Of a stretch of DNA of 64,000 nucleotides, positions 1 through 10,926 are shown in pieces. Origin of the DNA: Oceanisphaera arctica (lineage in GTDB: Bacteria; Pseudomonadota; Gammaproteobacteria; Enterobacterales; Aeromonadaceae); contig NZ_MPZM01000001.1 of the NCBI RefSeq assembly GCF_002936955.1, positions 124,001 through 188,000 on the forward strand, written 5' to 3'. The position numbers and the translations under genes are program-made. Under the pieces are notes generated by a model. The model was given only the letters and a program-made list of their open reading frames with translations. It ran no database searches and was not told the origin of the DNA. Numbering within the stretch: position 1 is the first letter of the stretch; every line of letters starts with the position of its first letter.

Positions 1-743
1 TGATCCGCACCGGGGTGCAGCCGAACGGGGTCAACATTAACGACAAGGTCGGCTCGACCGCGCCAGCGGCCTTGATTGCCGCCGTGCAGGAGCATAGCGC
101 CGATCTGGGCATTGCCTTTGACGGTGACGGCGACCGACTGGCGATGGTGGATCATACCGGCGCCTTGCTCGACGGTGATCAGCTGCTGTACATCATGGCA
201 CGGGACGCTCGCCGCCGGGGTACTCTGAATGGTGGCGTGGTCGGCACCCTGATGAGCAACATGGCACTGGAGCTGGCGTTGGCGCAGCAGGATATTGCCT
301 TCGTGCGAGCCAAGGTCGGCGACCGTTATGTGATGGAGCAGCTCAAGCAAGAGGGTTGGAAACTGGGTGGTGAAAACTCGGGCCATATCATCAGCCTGGA
401 TCACAACAGCACCGGTGATGGCATCGTCGCGGCGCTGCAGGTACTCCGTGCCATGGTCGATGAAGGGCGCAGCCTGCATGAACTGGGTCGGGAGCTGGAG
501 CTCTATCCTCAGGTGCTGGTTAACGTGCGCTTTCAGGCCGGTACCGATCCGCTGGCCGACAGCGAAGTTCAGCGTCGGGTGGCCGTGGCGGAAGAAGAGC
601 TCGCCGGCGCGGGGCGGGTATTGCTGCGCAAGTCCGGCACCGAACCGCTAATCCGGGTGATGGTGGAAGGTGCCGAGCAAGAACAGGTACGGCGTCTGGC
701 TCAGCATATTGCCGATGCCATACCGACTTCGCCGGAGCGGTAA
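1..743 (+). CDS. glmM: phosphoglucosamine mutase GlmM, C-terminal part (5' end outside window)
   Basis: GlmM interconverts glucosamine-6-phosphate and glucosamine-1-phosphate in the cytoplasm, feeding UDP-GlcNAc for peptidoglycan and LPS. The reading frame is open from base 3, so the gene enters from the left and only about the last 246 codons are present. Visible are the metal-binding loop FDGDGDR, the sugar-binding segment GENSGH and the C-terminal phosphate-binding segment [14 protein letters not shown]. The phosphoserine catalytic region lies outside the window. glmM followed by secG is the usual enterobacterial order. Identification is by strong resemblance to E. coli GlmM. Confidence 0.96.
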   Translation, partial: IRTGVQPNGVNINDKVGSTAPAALIAAVQEHSADLGIAFDGDGDRLAMVDHTGALLDGDQLLYIMARDARRRGTLNGGVVGTLMSNMALELALAQQDIAFVRAKVGDRYVMEQLKQEGWKLGGENSGHIISLDHNSTGDGIVAALQVLRAMVDEGRSLHELGRELELYPQVLVNVRFQAGTDPLADSEVQRRVAVAEEELAGAGRVLLRKSGTEPLIRVMVEGAEQEQVRRLAQHIADAIPTSPER

Positions 744-875
744 GCTGGAAGCGGACAGCTTACGGCTTAAAGCTTCAAAAACGGTTGTGCAATCATCGTT
801 TTGCCGTCTTTTTATTCACTTGAATCTATTTTTTAAAATTGCGCTTGTATCCCGTCAAGGGTCTAGCTAGTATTA

Positions 876-907
876 GCCCCGCTCCGGACAGCAGTCTGAT
901 GCGGGGC
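876..907 (+). promoter_or_regulatory. hairpin in the secG leader
   Basis: Seven-base arms GCCCCGC (876-882) and GCGGGGC (901-907) can pair 27 nt before the secG start. No T-run follows, so it is not a classical terminator. It could be a leader structure or the remnant of a glmM processing site. The rest of 744-933 shows no gene. Confidence 0.35.
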
Positions 908-933
908 TCAGACGTCAAGCAAAGGTAAAGCTG

Positions 934-1269
934 ATGTACGAAATTCTTTTAGTGGTGTATCTGCTTATCGCACTGACTTTGATTGGTCTGGTGCTGATTC
1001 AGCAAGGTAAAGGCGCCGATATGGGTGCTTCCTTCGGAGCGGGTGCGTCGAACACGGTTTTTGGCTCCGGTGGGTCTGGTAATTTCCTGACTAAGGCGAC
1101 TACGCTACTGGCAGCAGGCTTCTTTGTGGTGAGTCTGGTACTGGGTAATCTTTCCAGTAACAACACCAAGCAGGGAAGTGAATGGGAAGATCTTTCTGTA
1201 CCTCAGGTAGAAGAAAGCGTCATCCCGGGTGATGTTCCTGCCATTAACAGCAGCGACGTACCCGAATAA
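934..1269 (+). CDS. secG: preprotein translocase subunit SecG
   Basis: SecG is the small inner-membrane subunit that assists SecYE/SecA protein export. The 111-residue product has the expected two membrane segments (about residues 3-22 and 52-72). Between them is the conserved glycine-rich loop with QQGKGADMGASFG and a GSGGSGNF-like stretch. The C-terminus is polar. The ATG follows AAGGTAAAG. It sits directly before two tRNA genes, as in E. coli, where secG is followed by leuU. Confidence 0.96.
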   Translation: MYEILLVVYLLIALTLIGLVLIQQGKGADMGASFGAGASNTVFGSGGSGNFLTKATTLLAAGFFVVSLVLGNLSSNNTKQGSEWEDLSVPQVEESVIPGDVPAINSSDVPE

Positions 1270-1276
1270 AGTTTTT

Positions 1277-1363
1277 GCCGAGGTGGTGGAATTGGTAGAC
1301 ACGCTATCTTGAGGGGGTAGTGCCTGTATAGGCGTGCGGGTTCAAGTCCCGCTCTCGGCACCA
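1277..1363 (+). tRNA. leuU: tRNA-Leu (anticodon GAG)
   Basis: An 87-nt class II tRNA with encoded CCA. The acceptor arm GCCGAGG pairs with the 3' strand (one G-U). The anticodon stem CTATC (1304-1308) pairs with GGTAG (1316-1320) and presents GAG at 1311-1313. A long variable arm and the T arm GCGGGTTCAAGTCCCGC are present. It lies 7 nt after the secG stop codon, so it is probably co-transcribed with secG, as leuU is in E. coli. Confidence 0.97.
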
Positions 1364-1420
1364 AATCATAGTTAAGTTGAGATTTAATCTCAAATTAACT
1401 ATACTCTCGCACGGTTCGGA

Positions 1421-1497
<77 letters not shown>

Positions 1498-1578
1498 ATC
1501 CTCACGTTTATCGCATATTATTTAATAGTAAGTGCGGTAAATGGTCGCTGCGAGGCGACAGTCAGGGTCCAGGTGAAT

Positions 1579-1608
1579 AGCCCCGATTTGAAGATCGGGG
1601 CTTTTTGT
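1579..1608 (+). terminator. terminator/attenuator 1 between tRNA-fMet and rimP
   Basis: A 9-bp stem AGCCCCGAT/ATCGGGGCT (1579-1587 with 1594-1602) with a 6-nt loop, followed by a T-rich run. It is the first of two tandem intrinsic terminators between the tRNA and rimP. The E. coli operon has a comparable leader in which readthrough controls nusA expression. Confidence 0.85.
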
Positions 1609-1621
1609 TATCTGCACTTCA

Positions 1622-1669
1622 GCACCGGTATCATCGGTGCACATTCACTGGGCTGCGAGCCCTTTTTTT
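1622..1669 (+). terminator. terminator/attenuator 2 in the rimP leader
   Basis: A small hairpin GCACCG/CGGTGC (1622-1627 with 1635-1640) is followed by GGGCT-gcg-AGCCC (1650-1662) and seven Ts. With the preceding terminator this makes a two-step barrier before rimP-nusA-infB. It is consistent with NusA autoregulation by attenuation; that role is inferred from E. coli. Confidence 0.75.
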
Positions 1670-1687
1670 GTTTTCGGAGGGGTAGCT

Positions 1688-2146
1688 TTGGCTACATTGG
1701 AACAACGATTGACCGAGATGCTGTCAGAGCCCGTAGAGGCTCTGGGCTTTGAATTGCTGGGGCTCGAGTTTGTACGCGCCGGCCGGCATTCGACCTTACG
1801 TTTGTACATCGACCATGAAAACGGTATTGAAGTAACCGATTGTGCCGAAGTCAGTCGGCAGGTCAGTGCCGTGCTCGATGTGGAAGATCCCATTTCTACC
1901 GAATATGATCTGGAGGTGTCTTCTCCGGGTATGGCTCGCCCCCTGTTCAAGCCGGCTCATTATCAGGCCCTTATCGGCCAGCAGGTAGAATTGTCCCTGC
2001 GTATGGCGGTGAACAATCATCGTAAACTGACCGGGCTTCTGGTGTCGGTAGACGACACCATGATCAGGCTGGAGGTGGCGGGAACCGAATTCCCCATCGC
2101 CTTCGCCAATATCCAAAAAGCGCATCTGGTTCCGAACTTTGACTAA
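1688..2146 (+). CDS. rimP: ribosome maturation factor RimP
   Basis: RimP is needed for 30S subunit maturation. The product aligns throughout with the 150-residue E. coli protein. It begins [10 protein letters not shown], carries the central [10 protein letters not shown] and LEVSSPGM motifs, and ends [13 protein letters not shown] chose the TTG at 1688 (152 aa): GGAGGGG at 1676-1682 is correctly spaced for it, and an upstream extension starting at 1637 would run through the terminator hairpin and has no counterpart in the family. First protein gene of the nusA operon. Confidence 0.93.
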   Translation: MATLEQRLTEMLSEPVEALGFELLGLEFVRAGRHSTLRLYIDHENGIEVTDCAEVSRQVSAVLDVEDPISTEYDLEVSSPGMARPLFKPAHYQALIGQQVELSLRMAVNNHRKLTGLLVSVDDTMIRLEVAGTEFPIAFANIQKAHLVPNFD

Positions 2147-2160
2147 CGAGGCAGTCGGAC

Positions 2161-3663
2161 ATGAATAAAGAAATATTGCTGGTTGTTGATGCCGTTTCTA
2201 ACGAAAAGGCCGTGCCTCGCGAAAAGATTTTCGAGGCACTGGAAACCGCCCTGGCTACGGCCACCAAGAAAAAATATGAAGGTGATATCGCGGTACGGGT
2301 CGAAATCGATCGTAAAAGCGGTAATTTCGAAACTTTCCGTCGCTGGCAGGTAGTGTTGGATCAGGAATCCCTGACCAACCCTTACGGCGAAATCACCCTG
2401 GAAGCGGCACAGATCGACGAGCCTGACATCCAGATTGGCGATTATGTGGAAGACGAGATCGACTCGGTTACCTTCGACCGCATCACCACCCAGACTGCCA
2501 AGCAGGTTATCGTACAGAAAGTACGTGAAGCCGAGCGCATGCAGGTGGTTGAGCAGTTCCAGGATCAGGAAGGTGAAATCATTACCGGTGTGGTCAAGAA
2601 GGCCACTCGCGATAACGTTATTCTGGATCTGGGCAGTAACGCCGAAGCGGTGATCTTCCGTGAAGACCTGCTGCCGCGGGAATCGTTCCGCTCCGGTGAC
2701 CGTATTCGCGGTCTGCTGTATGCGATTCGCCCGGAAGCCCGTGGCGCCCAGCTGTTTGTCAGCCGCAGCCATCCGGACTTTCTGAAAGAACTGTTCCGCA
2801 TTGAAGTGCCGGAAATCGGTGAAGAAATCATCGAAATAATGGCTGCAGCCCGGGATCCGGGCAGCCGTGCCAAGCTTGCGGTCAAGACCAACGACCGCCG
2901 CATCGACCCCATCGGGGCCTGTGTCGGCATGCGTGGCGCCCGGGTTCAAGCCGTATCCGGCGAGCTCAGTGGTGAGCGGGTCGATATCGTGCTGTGGGAC
3001 GACAATCCTGCCCAGTTTGTGATCAACGCCATGGCGCCGGCGGACGTGGCCTCTATCATCGTCGATGAAGATACCCATTCCATGGACATCGCCGTGGAAT
3101 CCGGCAACCTGGCCCAGGCCATCGGCCGTAACGGTCAGAACGTTCGCCTGGCAGCTCAGCTGACTGGCTGGGAACTGAACGTGATGACGGTGGAAGATCT
3201 ACAGAGCAAGCATCAGGTAGAAAGCGACAAGATCATGAATCTGTTTGTCCAGGACCTGGACATCGACGAAGATTTCGCCGCCTTGCTGATGGAAGAAGGC
3301 TTTTCTTCCCTGGAAGAAATTGCCTATGTGCCGGTCAGCGAGCTGTTGAGCGTCGAAGGCCTGGATGAAGAGACGGTGGAGGTGCTGCGTAATCGAGCCA
3401 AGGATGCCCTGACTACTCGGGCCCTGGCGCAGGAAGAATCATTCGAAGGGGTGGAGCCGGCAGAAGATCTGCTCGCACTACCCTCCATGACCCGGGAGCT
3501 GGCATATTTGCTTGCCGCCCGTGGTGTTGCGGATCTGGAAGAATTGGCAGAACAGGGCATTGACGACCTTGAAGGAATTGAAGGTCTGAATGAAACCCTG
3601 GCAGGGGAGCTTATCATGGCAGCCCGAAATATCTGCTGGTTCGGAGACCAGAACGAAGAATAA
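2161..3663 (+). CDS. nusA: transcription termination/antitermination factor NusA
   Basis: NusA binds RNA polymerase and nascent RNA and modulates pausing, termination and antitermination. The 500-residue protein has the full layout: N-terminal polymerase-binding domain (about 1-125), S1 domain (about 135-200, starting [19 protein letters not shown]), two KH domains (about 200-345, with [13 protein letters not shown] and [11 protein letters not shown]), and two acidic helix-hairpin repeats (about 365-495). Length agrees with E. coli (495). It starts 15 nt after rimP, behind GAGG. Confidence 0.98.
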   Translation: MNKEILLVVDAVSNEKAVPREKIFEALETALATATKKKYEGDIAVRVEIDRKSGNFETFRRWQVVLDQESLTNPYGEITLEAAQIDEPDIQIGDYVEDEIDSVTFDRITTQTAKQVIVQKVREAERMQVVEQFQDQEGEIITGVVKKATRDNVILDLGSNAEAVIFREDLLPRESFRSGDRIRGLLYAIRPEARGAQLFVSRSHPDFLKELFRIEVPEIGEEIIEIMAAARDPGSRAKLAVKTNDRRIDPIGACVGMRGARVQAVSGELSGERVDIVLWDDNPAQFVINAMAPADVASIIVDEDTHSMDIAVESGNLAQAIGRNGQNVRLAAQLTGWELNVMTVEDLQSKHQVESDKIMNLFVQDLDIDEDFAALLMEEGFSSLEEIAYVPVSELLSVEGLDEETVEVLRNRAKDALTTRALAQEESFEGVEPAEDLLALPSMTRELAYLLAARGVADLEELAEQGIDDLEGIEGLNETLAGELIMAARNICWFGDQNEE

Positions 3664-3682
3664 GATCAGCGGAGGTAAATGA

Positions 3683-6373
3683 ATGGCAGAAGTTACATTA
3701 ACGCAGCTCGCCAGCGACATCGACACATCGGTTGACCGTCTTGTCCAGCAGTTTCGCGAAGCCGGCATGGAGAAATCCACCGCCGACACCGTATCGGAAA
3801 CCGAAAAGGCCGCCTTGCTGACGTTTTTAAAGAAACAGCATGGCGCTGACGATAAAGAACCCAAGCGGATGACGCTGCAGCGCAAGACCATCAGCACCCT
3901 GAGCGTGCCGGTTGTCGGCGGCAAGAGCAAAGCCGTACAGGTTGAGGTGCGCAAGACGCGCACCTACGTAAGACGTGACACGGCTGAAGAGCAGCAGCGT
4001 CAACAGGAAGCAGAAGAGCAGGCGCGTCTGGAAGCACAGGCCCAGCGTGAGGCCGAAGAGCAAGCCAAACGCGAAGCCGAAGACAAGGCCAAGCGTGAGG
4101 CGCAAGAACAAGCCAAGCGTGATGCGGAAGAAAAAGCCCGCCAGGCTCAGCTGCAAGCTCAGAACACCACAGAGCAGGGGGCAACCAAGCCCCGAAGCAA
4201 AGAGCAGAAAAAGGCGGACGATATGGCGAAAAGCGAAGCAGAAAAATTGAAACAACAGCGTGAGCAAGAAGCCTTGCGCAAGGCCGAGCTGGACGCCCAG
4301 AAAAAGGCCGAAGAAGTACGCAAGCTGGCAGAAGAAAATGAAAAACGCTGGGCAGAAGAAGCCGCAGCGAAGAAGCCGGAAGATGCGGATTACCATGTCA
4401 TGACCAACGAGCATGCCAAGGCCGCCGAAGACGAAGCCGACAAGACCGAAGAGCAGAAAGCTCGTCGCAGCACCGGTGGTAAGAAGCGCAAGGGTGGCAA
4501 AACCAAGGAAGATCGCGAAAATCGCGAAAGCCGCAATGAACGCCTGAGAAAAGGCAAGCGGGCCAAGGTGATGATGCCCAACTCGATGAAGCATGGCTTC
4601 CAGAAGCCGGCCCAAGCGGTTAACCGCGACGTCGAAATCGGTGAGACCATCAGCGTGGCCGAACTGGCCAACAAGATGGCCGTCAAGGGTGCTGCCGTCA
4701 TCAAGACCATGATGAAGATGGGCGCCATGGTGACCATCAACCAGGTGATCGATCAGGAAACCGCCCAGCTGGTGGCGGAAGAGATGGGCCACAAGGTGGT
4801 TCTGCGTCGTGAAAACGAGCTGGAGCAGAAGGTACTGTCGGACCGGGATACCGATGCCGAACGTCAGACCCGAGCCCCGGTTGTGACCATCATGGGTCAC
4901 GTCGACCACGGTAAGACCTCGACTCTGGATTATATCCGTCGGGCCAAAGTAGCCTCCGGCGAAGCCGGTGGTATTACCCAGCATATCGGTGCCTATCACG
5001 TCGAAACCGAGAACGGCATGATCACCTTCCTGGATACTCCGGGTCACGCGGCCTTTACCTCCATGCGTGCTCGTGGTGCCAGCGCTACCGATATTGTTAT
5101 TCTGGTGGTGGCGGCGGATGATGGCGTTATGCCGCAGACCGTTGAGGCCATCCAGCATGCCAAGGCTGCCGGTGTACCGCTGATCGTTGCGGTTAACAAG
5201 ATGGACAAGCCGGAAGCGGATATCGACCGGGTCAAGAGCGAGTTGTCTCAGCACGGCGTCATGTCGGAAGACTGGGGCGGCGAAAACATGTTCGTCTTTA
5301 TCTCGGCCAAAACCGGTCAGGGTATCGACGAGCTGCTTGAAGCCATCCTGCTGCAGGCGGAAGTACTGGAGCTGAATGCGGTATATGACGGCATGGCGTC
5401 CGGTGTGGTCATCGAATCCCGCCTCGACAAGGGTCGTGGTCCGATTGCCACCGTACTGGTACAGGAAGGTACTCTGAACCAGGGCGATATCGTGCTCTGT
5501 GGTCTGGAATATGGCCGAGTGCGTGCAATGAGAGACGAGCTGGGTCGCGAAATCAAGACCGCCGGCCCGTCCATTCCGGTCGAAATCCTGGGTCTGTCCG
5601 GCGTGCCGGCAGCCGGTGATGAAGCCACTGTGGTACGTGACGAGAAGAAGGCCCGTGAAGTGGCACTCTATCGTCAGGGCAAGTTCCGCGAAGTGAAACT
5701 GGCGCGTCAGCAGAAAGCCAAGTTGGAGAACATGTTCGCCAACATGACCGAAGGCGAAGTAGCCGAAGTCAACCTGGTACTGAAGGCAGACGTTCAGGGC
5801 TCCATCGAGGCGATTTCCGAGTCGTTGCAGAAGCTGTCTACCGACGAAGTGAAGGTCAAGATCATCGGCTCCGGTGTGGGTGGAATCACCGAAACCGACG
5901 CCAGCCTGGCGGCGGCGTCCAACGCCATCATCCTCGGCTTCAACGTGCGTGCCGATGCTTCTGCCCGCAAGATGATTGAGTCGGAAGAGATTGATCTGCG
6001 TTACTACAGCGTGATCTATGAGCTGCTGGACGAAGTGAAGCAGGCCATGACCGGTATGCTGGCTCCCGAGTTCAAGCAGGAAATCATCGGTCTGGCTCAG
6101 GTACGTGACGTCTTCCGTTCACCCAAGTTTGGCGCCGTGGCCGGTTGTATGGTCACCGAAGGTAACGTCAAGCGCAGCAACCCGATCCGGGTATTGCGCG
6201 AGAACGTGGTCATTTACGAAGGCGAGCTGGAATCTCTGCGTCGCTTCAAAGACGATGTGCAGGAAGTGCGTAACGGCATGGAATGTGGTATCGCCGTGAA
6301 GAACTACAATGATGTACGAGTGGGCGACCAGATAGAAGTCTTCCAAATCGTGGAAGTACAGCGCACCCTGTAA
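3683..6373 (+). CDS. infB: translation initiation factor IF-2
   Basis: IF-2 is the GTPase that delivers initiator tRNA to the 30S subunit. The 896-residue product (E. coli 890) has N-terminal IF2N motifs. A long, highly charged Lys/Glu/Ala/Arg-rich linker follows (about residues 105-290, probably helical). A second IF2N-like segment comes next, then the G domain with G1 GHVDHGKT (405-412), DTPGH and NKMD, and the C-terminal fMet-tRNA-binding domains. GGAGG precedes the ATG by a short spacing. Nearest partners are nusA upstream and rbfA downstream. Confidence 0.98.
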   Translation: MAEVTLTQLASDIDTSVDRLVQQFREAGMEKSTADTVSETEKAALLTFLKKQHGADDKEPKRMTLQRKTISTLSVPVVGGKSKAVQVEVRKTRTYVRRDTAEEQQRQQEAEEQARLEAQAQREAEEQAKREAEDKAKREAQEQAKRDAEEKARQAQLQAQNTTEQGATKPRSKEQKKADDMAKSEAEKLKQQREQEALRKAELDAQKKAEEVRKLAEENEKRWAEEAAAKKPEDADYHVMTNEHAKAAEDEADKTEEQKARRSTGGKKRKGGKTKEDRENRESRNERLRKGKRAKVMMPNSMKHGFQKPAQAVNRDVEIGETISVAELANKMAVKGAAVIKTMMKMGAMVTINQVIDQETAQLVAEEMGHKVVLRRENELEQKVLSDRDTDAERQTRAPVVTIMGHVDHGKTSTLDYIRRAKVASGEAGGITQHIGAYHVETENGMITFLDTPGHAAFTSMRARGASATDIVILVVAADDGVMPQTVEAIQHAKAAGVPLIVAVNKMDKPEADIDRVKSELSQHGVMSEDWGGENMFVFISAKTGQGIDELLEAILLQAEVLELNAVYDGMASGVVIESRLDKGRGPIATVLVQEGTLNQGDIVLCGLEYGRVRAMRDELGREIKTAGPSIPVEILGLSGVPAAGDEATVVRDEKKAREVALYRQGKFREVKLARQQKAKLENMFANMTEGEVAEVNLVLKADVQGSIEAISESLQKLSTDEVKVKIIGSGVGGITETDASLAAASNAIILGFNVRADASARKMIESEEIDLRYYSVIYELLDEVKQAMTGMLAPEFKQEIIGLAQVRDVFRSPKFGAVAGCMVTEGNVKRSNPIRVLRENVVIYEGELESLRRFKDDVQEVRNGMECGIAVKNYNDVRVGDQIEVFQIVEVQRTL

Positions 6374-6419
6374 GGGCGGCTTGTACCAGGAACCCCGGTT
6401 TCAACACTGATATATAAAT

Positions 6420-6440
6420 GGGGGCCTTTGGCCCCCTTTG
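6420..6440 (+). terminator. strong intercistronic hairpin between infB and rbfA
   Basis: A GC-only stem GGGGGCC/GGCCCCC (6420-6426 with 6430-6436) closes a TTT loop and is followed by TTTGTCTT. The run of Ts is short, so partial readthrough into rbfA is likely. It may set the ratio of RbfA to IF-2 or act as a processing site. Confidence 0.55.
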
Positions 6441-6456
6441 TCTTGGAAAGAGAATT

Positions 6457-6885
6457 ATGGCCAGAGAATTCAGCCGATCCCGCCGGGTAGGACAGGAATT
6501 GCAAAAAGAAATTGCGATGATCCTGCAGCGGGAAATCAAAGATGAGCGCCTCAAGTTGGTGACGGTATCCGGTGTCGAGTTGTCTCGAGATCTGAACTAC
6601 GCCAAGGTGTTCGTTACCTTTCTGGAAAATGATCCGGAAAAAATCGAGCAGGGCATGAAGGTATTGAAAGATGCCAGCGGCTTTATTCGCAGCCTGGTGG
6701 GTAAAGCCATGCGCTTGCGGGTGACTCCCGAATTGCGGTTTGCTTACGACCAGAGTCTGGTGGAAGGTGTACGTATTTCTACTTTGGTATCCAGTACCAT
6801 TGCCGAAGACAATCGCCGTATGCAAGAAAGCGGTCGCAATGAAGAAGATCAAGACCAGGATCAAGATCAAGAGAAGAAGGATTAA
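6457..6885 (+). CDS. rbfA: 30S ribosome-binding factor RbfA
   Basis: RbfA is a cold-shock-linked assembly factor binding the 16S rRNA 5' helix region in pre-30S particles. The product (142 aa) has the family start [19 protein letters not shown], the KH-like core with [18 protein letters not shown], and [12 protein letters not shown]. The tail is unusually acidic, with alternating Asp-Gln ([13 protein letters not shown]). ATG at 6457 is preferred to an in-frame ATG at 6418, which would place the intercistronic hairpin inside the gene. Confidence 0.96.
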   Translation: MAREFSRSRRVGQELQKEIAMILQREIKDERLKLVTVSGVELSRDLNYAKVFVTFLENDPEKIEQGMKVLKDASGFIRSLVGKAMRLRVTPELRFAYDQSLVEGVRISTLVSSTIAEDNRRMQESGRNEEDQDQDQDQEKKD

Positions 6886-6887
6886 TT

Positions 6888-7823
6888 ATGGGGCGTCAGC
6901 GTCGATTTCGTGGTCGTGAAGTAGACGGCATTCTGTTGTTGGACAAGCCTGCCGGCATTACCTCCAACGATGCCCTGCAACAGGTCAAGCGTATTTATGC
7001 CGCCGCCAAGGCGGGTCATACCGGTGCGCTCGATCCGCTGGCCACCGGCATGTTGCCGATCTGCCTGGGCGAGGCGACCAAGTTTTCCCAGTTTTTGCTG
7101 GAAGCGGACAAGCGCTATCGGGTGGTTGCCAAGCTGGGCGAGCGTACCGATACCAGTGATGCGGATGGCGAAGTGGTCGAGACCCGGCCGGTCAACGTGG
7201 CCCCGGGTGACTTGATCGAAGCACTGGACCGCTTTCGTGGCCAGAGCCAGCAGATCCCGTCCATGTATTCCGCGCTCAAGTATCAGGGCAAGCCCCTGTA
7301 CCAGTATGCCCGTGAAGGCATAGAAGTACCGCGGGAATCCCGCCCCATCACCGTCTATGAGCTGACACTCATTCGCTTTGAAGGGGATGAAGTCGAGCTG
7401 GAAGTGCATTGCAGCAAGGGCACCTATATCCGGACCATCGTCGATGATCTGGGCGAAGTGCTGGGCTGCGGGGCGCACGTGACTGTGCTGCGCCGGCTGG
7501 CGGTAGCGGGTTACCCGACCGAACGTATGCTGACTCTTGAGCAGTTGGAGTGTATTCTCGAAAACTGCCGGACGCAGGATATAGCGCCTCGCCTGGAGCT
7601 GGATCCGCTGTTGTTGCCGATGGACACCGCCGTTTCCACCCTGCCGGAAGTGAATATGTCCGAGCTGGTGGCCGGTTATATCAACCAGGGGCAGGCGGTG
7701 CAGGTCTCCGGCGCGCCGCTCGAGGGTTTGGTACGCATGACCATGGGTGATGAACACCAGTTTATCGGTGTCGGTGAAATCGACGACGACGGTAAAGTCG
7801 CCCCCAAGCGCCTGGTTCGCTGA
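6888..7823 (+). CDS. truB: tRNA pseudouridine-55 synthase TruB
   Basis: TruB converts U55 to pseudouridine in the T loop of tRNAs and also acts as a tRNA chaperone. The catalytic motif [15 protein letters not shown] is present with the nucleophile at Asp49. The C-terminal PUA-like region (from about residue 250) is complete. Length 311 agrees with the family (E. coli 314). The ATG lies 2 nt after the rbfA stop codon, so translation is probably coupled. Confidence 0.97.
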   Translation: MGRQRRFRGREVDGILLLDKPAGITSNDALQQVKRIYAAAKAGHTGALDPLATGMLPICLGEATKFSQFLLEADKRYRVVAKLGERTDTSDADGEVVETRPVNVAPGDLIEALDRFRGQSQQIPSMYSALKYQGKPLYQYAREGIEVPRESRPITVYELTLIRFEGDEVELEVHCSKGTYIRTIVDDLGEVLGCGAHVTVLRRLAVAGYPTERMLTLEQLECILENCRTQDIAPRLELDPLLLPMDTAVSTLPEVNMSELVAGYINQGQAVQVSGAPLEGLVRMTMGDEHQFIGVGEIDDDGKVAPKRLVR

Positions 7824-7839
7824 AACGCCTTAGCTTCCC

Positions 7840-7873
7840 AACATAAACGGCTCTAGTCAGGGCCGTTTATGTT
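7840..7873 (+). terminator. 12-bp perfect hairpin after truB
   Basis: AACATAAACGGC (7840-7851) pairs perfectly with GCCGTTTATGTT (7862-7873) across a 10-nt loop. Only the T residues inside the stem resemble a terminator tail, so this could be a partial terminator or an RNA-stabilising structure ahead of rpsO. Confidence 0.5.
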
Positions 7874-7985
7874 ACTGACATTTTCTGGTTGCCAACATCG
7901 GCTTAACTGGTAGAATGCGCAGCTCGCTTTCCGGCTGAATTAGTGATCGGCTGGAAAAAACATTCATCTCTTTGGAGTACAAAAG

Positions 7986-8255
7986 ATGTCACTAAATGCT
8001 GAAACCAAAGCCCAGATCGTTGCTGACCATGCACGTGCTGAAGGCGACACCGGTTCACCTGAAGTTCAGGTTGCCCTGCTGAGCGCCCAGATCAACCACC
8101 TGCAAGGTCACTTCAAGCAGCACATCCACGATCACCACAGCCGTCGTGGTCTGCTGCGCATGGTATCCCAGCGTCGTAGCCTGCTGGACTACCTGAAGCG
8201 TAAAGACGTTGCGCGTTATAGTGCACTGATCGCCAAACTGGGTCTGCGTCGTTAA
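7986..8255 (+). CDS. rpsO: 30S ribosomal protein S15
   Basis: S15 is a primary 16S rRNA-binding protein of the 30S platform. The 89-residue product is typical in length and sequence, with [32 protein letters not shown] and [12 protein letters not shown] lies at the expected distance before the ATG. As in E. coli it has its own leader after truB and is separated from pnp by a strong terminator. S15 usually represses its own translation through a leader structure; that is not demonstrated here. Confidence 0.98.
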   Translation: MSLNAETKAQIVADHARAEGDTGSPEVQVALLSAQINHLQGHFKQHIHDHHSRRGLLRMVSQRRSLLDYLKRKDVARYSALIAKLGLRR

Positions 8256-8273
8256 TCGACCATCCGGTTCAAG

Positions 8274-8298
8274 AAAAAGGGGCTTCGGCCCCTTTTTT
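8274..8298 (+). terminator. intrinsic terminator after rpsO
   Basis: The stem AAAAAGGGGC (8274-8283) pairs with GCCCCTTTTT (8288-8297) around a TTCG tetraloop and runs into Ts. It is at the same place as the E. coli rpsO t1 terminator. Confidence 0.92.
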
Positions 8299-8319
8299 GT
8301 TGCCTGATTTTTAAGGTTA

Positions 8320-8440
8320 GGGGTAAGGCGTGAGGAGCAAAATACACTGCCTGTGAGTTAGGTGTTTTTCGCCTCACCCCTCACTTGCATAAAGCCTGTG
8401 AATTCGGTTTATACCCAGCACTCTTTTCGCCTCACTTCTC
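8320..8440. repeat. GTGAGG/CCTCAC-rich intergenic repeats before pnp
   Basis: The stretch between rpsO and pnp contains GCGTGAGGAG (8328-8337), GCCTCACCCCTCAC (8371-8384) and a further GCCTCACTTCTCAC (about 8423-8436). These are inverted copies of the heptamer-like unit GCCTCAC that is tandemly repeated at 38637-38671. They can fold into hairpins in the pnp leader. No gene is seen here. Confidence 0.45.
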
Positions 8441-8545
8441 ACGTGTTCCCCACTTGTTTTTCCCTTGCGTTTCTGTCCTTTAAACGGGAATCAAGTATAC
8501 TGTGGCGGTAAATTAAAAGACCAAACATATTAAGGAATCTACAAC

Positions 8546-10741
8546 GTGAATCCTATCGTGAAAACCTTCCAGTACGGCCAGCATACCGTCACCCTCGAAA
8601 CCGGCGTAATGGCGCGTCAGGCCAATGGTGCCGTCATGGCCAGCATCGATGATACCGCCGTTCTGGTGACCGTCGTTGGCAAGCGCGAAGCCGATGAAAG
8701 CAAAGACTTCTTCCCGCTGACCGTTAACTACCAGGAGCGGACCTACGCTGCCGGCCGTATCCCGGGCAGCTTCTTCAAGCGCGAAGGCCGTCCGACGGAA
8801 GGTGAAACACTGACCTCGCGACTGATTGACCGTCCGATCCGTCCGTTGTTTCCCGATGGATTCAAAAACGAAGTACAGGTGATTGCGACCGTCGTATCGG
8901 TTAACCCCGATATCGCGCCCGATATCATTGCCATGCTGGGTACCTCCGCGGCCCTGGCCATTTCCGGTATTCCGTTTGCCGGCCCTATCGGTGCCGCCCG
9001 CGTCGGTTACATGAATGGCGAATACGTACTGAACCCGAGCATCAGCGAGCTGGAAAACAGCGAGCTGGATCTGGTGGTTGCCGGTACCGCCAATGCGGTA
9101 CTGATGGTGGAGTCTGAAGCCAACATTCTGCCCGAAGAAGTGATGCTGGGCGCCGTTGTTTACGGTCACGAGCAGCTGAACACCGCCGTTCAGGCAATCA
9201 ATGAATTTGCCGCCGAAGTGGGCACCCAGCCCTGGGACTGGCAGCCGAAGGCCGAGAACGAAAGCCTGAAAGCTCAGGTTGCCGAACTGGCTACCACCGA
9301 ACTGGGCGAAGCCTATCGCATCACCGACAAGAGCGCTCGTCGTGACGCCATCGGTGCCATCAAGGCCAAGGCACTGACGGCGGTACTGTCCGCTAATCCC
9401 GAGCAGGGCATCAAGGAAGTACAGGAACAGCTGGGCAAGCTGGAGAAGCAGATTGTACGTGGTCGCGTAGTACGCGGTGAGCCCCGTATCGATGGTCGCG
9501 AACCGGACATGATCCGTGCCCTGAACGTGGCTACTGGTCTGCTGCCCCGTACCCATGGTTCCGCCCTGTTCACCCGTGGTGAAACCCAGGCCCTGGTTGC
9601 CGCTACCCTGGGCACAGAGCGTGACGCTCAGCTGATCGACGAGCTGACCGGCGCCCGTACCAACCGCTTCATGCTGCACTACAACTTCCCTCCCTACTGT
9701 GTGGGCGAAACCGGCATGGTCGGCAGCCCCAAGCGTCGGGAAATCGGTCACGGCCGTCTGGCCAAGCGCGGCGTTGCTGCCGTGATGCCGAGTGCTGATG
9801 TCTTCCCGTACACGGTGCGTGTGGTATCTGAAATTACCGAATCGAATGGTTCTTCCTCCATGGCTTCCGTGTGCGGTACGTCACTGGCGCTGATGGACGC
9901 GGGTGTGCCGATCAAGGCTTCCGTGGCCGGTATCGCCATGGGTCTGGTTAAAGAAGACGCCGGCTTTGTGGTGCTGTCCGACATCCTGGGTGACGAAGAT
10001 CATCTGGGCGACATGGACTTTAAAGTGGCCGGTACCACTCAGGGCATTACCGCCCTGCAGATGGACATCAAGATCGAAGGCATCACCAAAGAAATCATGG
10101 AAGTGGCGCTGAAGCAGGCGCGCAACGCCCGTCTGCACATCTTGAAAGTAATGGATGAAGCGATGCAGGCACCGCGTGCCGATATCTCCGATTTCGCTCC
10201 GCGTATCCATATCATCAAGATCAACCCGGAGAAGATCCGTGATGTCATCGGTAAAGGTGGCGCCACCATTCGTGCGCTGACCGAAGAAACCGGCACCACC
10301 ATAGAGCTGGATGACGACGGTACCGTCAAGATTGCCGCCGTCGACGGCGAAGCCGCCAAGCTTGCGATTCGTCGCATCGAGCAGCTGACAGCCGAAGTGG
10401 AAGCCGGCACCATCTACGAAGGTCAGGTTGTACGCCTGGCCGACTTCGGTGCCTTCGTCAACATTCTGCCCGGCAAGGATGGTCTGGTGCATATCTCCCA
10501 GATCACCGAAGAGCGGGTCAAGAATGTGTCCGATCACCTGACCGTGGGTGACATGGTCAAGGTCAAGGTACTGGAAGTGGATCGTCAGGGCCGTATTCGT
10601 CTGTCCATCAAGGAAGCGAAAGAGCCGGCAGTAGCCGAAGCTCCCGCTGCCGAAGAAACCAAGGTTGAAGAAGCCAAGGTTGAAACGGCACCGACCGAAG
10701 TAGCTCAAACTGAAGCAGCACCGGCCGACAAGGCCGAGTAA
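8546..10741 (+). CDS. pnp: polyribonucleotide nucleotidyltransferase (PNPase)
   Basis: PNPase is a trimeric 3'-5' phosphorolytic exoribonuclease of the RNA degradosome. The 731-residue product contains two RNase PH domains (about 1-230 and 310-545), a KH domain (about 553-615, [16 protein letters not shown]) and an S1 domain (about 620-690, [15 protein letters not shown]). An Ala/Glu/Pro-rich tail follows, which may vary between species. The start is GTG at 8546 ([19 protein letters not shown]), matching the E. coli N-terminus. rpsO-pnp linkage is conserved. Confidence 0.98.
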   Translation: MNPIVKTFQYGQHTVTLETGVMARQANGAVMASIDDTAVLVTVVGKREADESKDFFPLTVNYQERTYAAGRIPGSFFKREGRPTEGETLTSRLIDRPIRPLFPDGFKNEVQVIATVVSVNPDIAPDIIAMLGTSAALAISGIPFAGPIGAARVGYMNGEYVLNPSISELENSELDLVVAGTANAVLMVESEANILPEEVMLGAVVYGHEQLNTAVQAINEFAAEVGTQPWDWQPKAENESLKAQVAELATTELGEAYRITDKSARRDAIGAIKAKALTAVLSANPEQGIKEVQEQLGKLEKQIVRGRVVRGEPRIDGREPDMIRALNVATGLLPRTHGSALFTRGETQALVAATLGTERDAQLIDELTGARTNRFMLHYNFPPYCVGETGMVGSPKRREIGHGRLAKRGVAAVMPSADVFPYTVRVVSEITESNGSSSMASVCGTSLALMDAGVPIKASVAGIAMGLVKEDAGFVVLSDILGDEDHLGDMDFKVAGTTQGITALQMDIKIEGITKEIMEVALKQARNARLHILKVMDEAMQAPRADISDFAPRIHIIKINPEKIRDVIGKGGATIRALTEETGTTIELDDDGTVKIAAVDGEAAKLAIRRIEQLTAEVEAGTIYEGQVVRLADFGAFVNILPGKDGLVHISQITEERVKNVSDHLTVGDMVKVKVLEVDRQGRIRLSIKEAKEPAVAEAPAAEETKVEEAKVETAPTEVAQTEAAPADKAE

Positions 10742-10777
10742 CTTCAGCCATGGCCTGACAGGCTAATGGATAAATAG

Positions 10778-10806
10778 AAAAAGCCGGGATGATTCCCGGC
10801 TTTTTT
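10778..10806 (+). terminator. intrinsic terminator after pnp
   Basis: Stem AAAAAGCCGGGA (10778-10789) pairs with TCCCGGCTTTTT across TGAT, followed by further Ts. It ends the translation/RNA-decay operon. Confidence 0.92.
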
Positions 10807-10812
10807 GTTTTT

Positions 10813-10856
10813 GGCCATGGCATGTGATGGTCGGTGGAGCAGATCCCTTTGCCCTC
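10813..10856. repeat. truncated unit of the twin-hairpin intergenic repeat family
   Basis: The segment with GCCATGGCATGTGATGGTCGG and then TGGAGCAGATCCCTTTGCCCTC matches the 3' half of the complete unit at 53600-53691. It lacks the matching 5' half. It immediately follows the pnp terminator and precedes a full composite element. Confidence 0.6.
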
Positions 10857-10926
10857 AGTGATGCACCGGCGTTGCCTCTGAAACTCCGACCCAAAATTTG
10901 ATTAGAGATTAAATGGGATTGGTATC

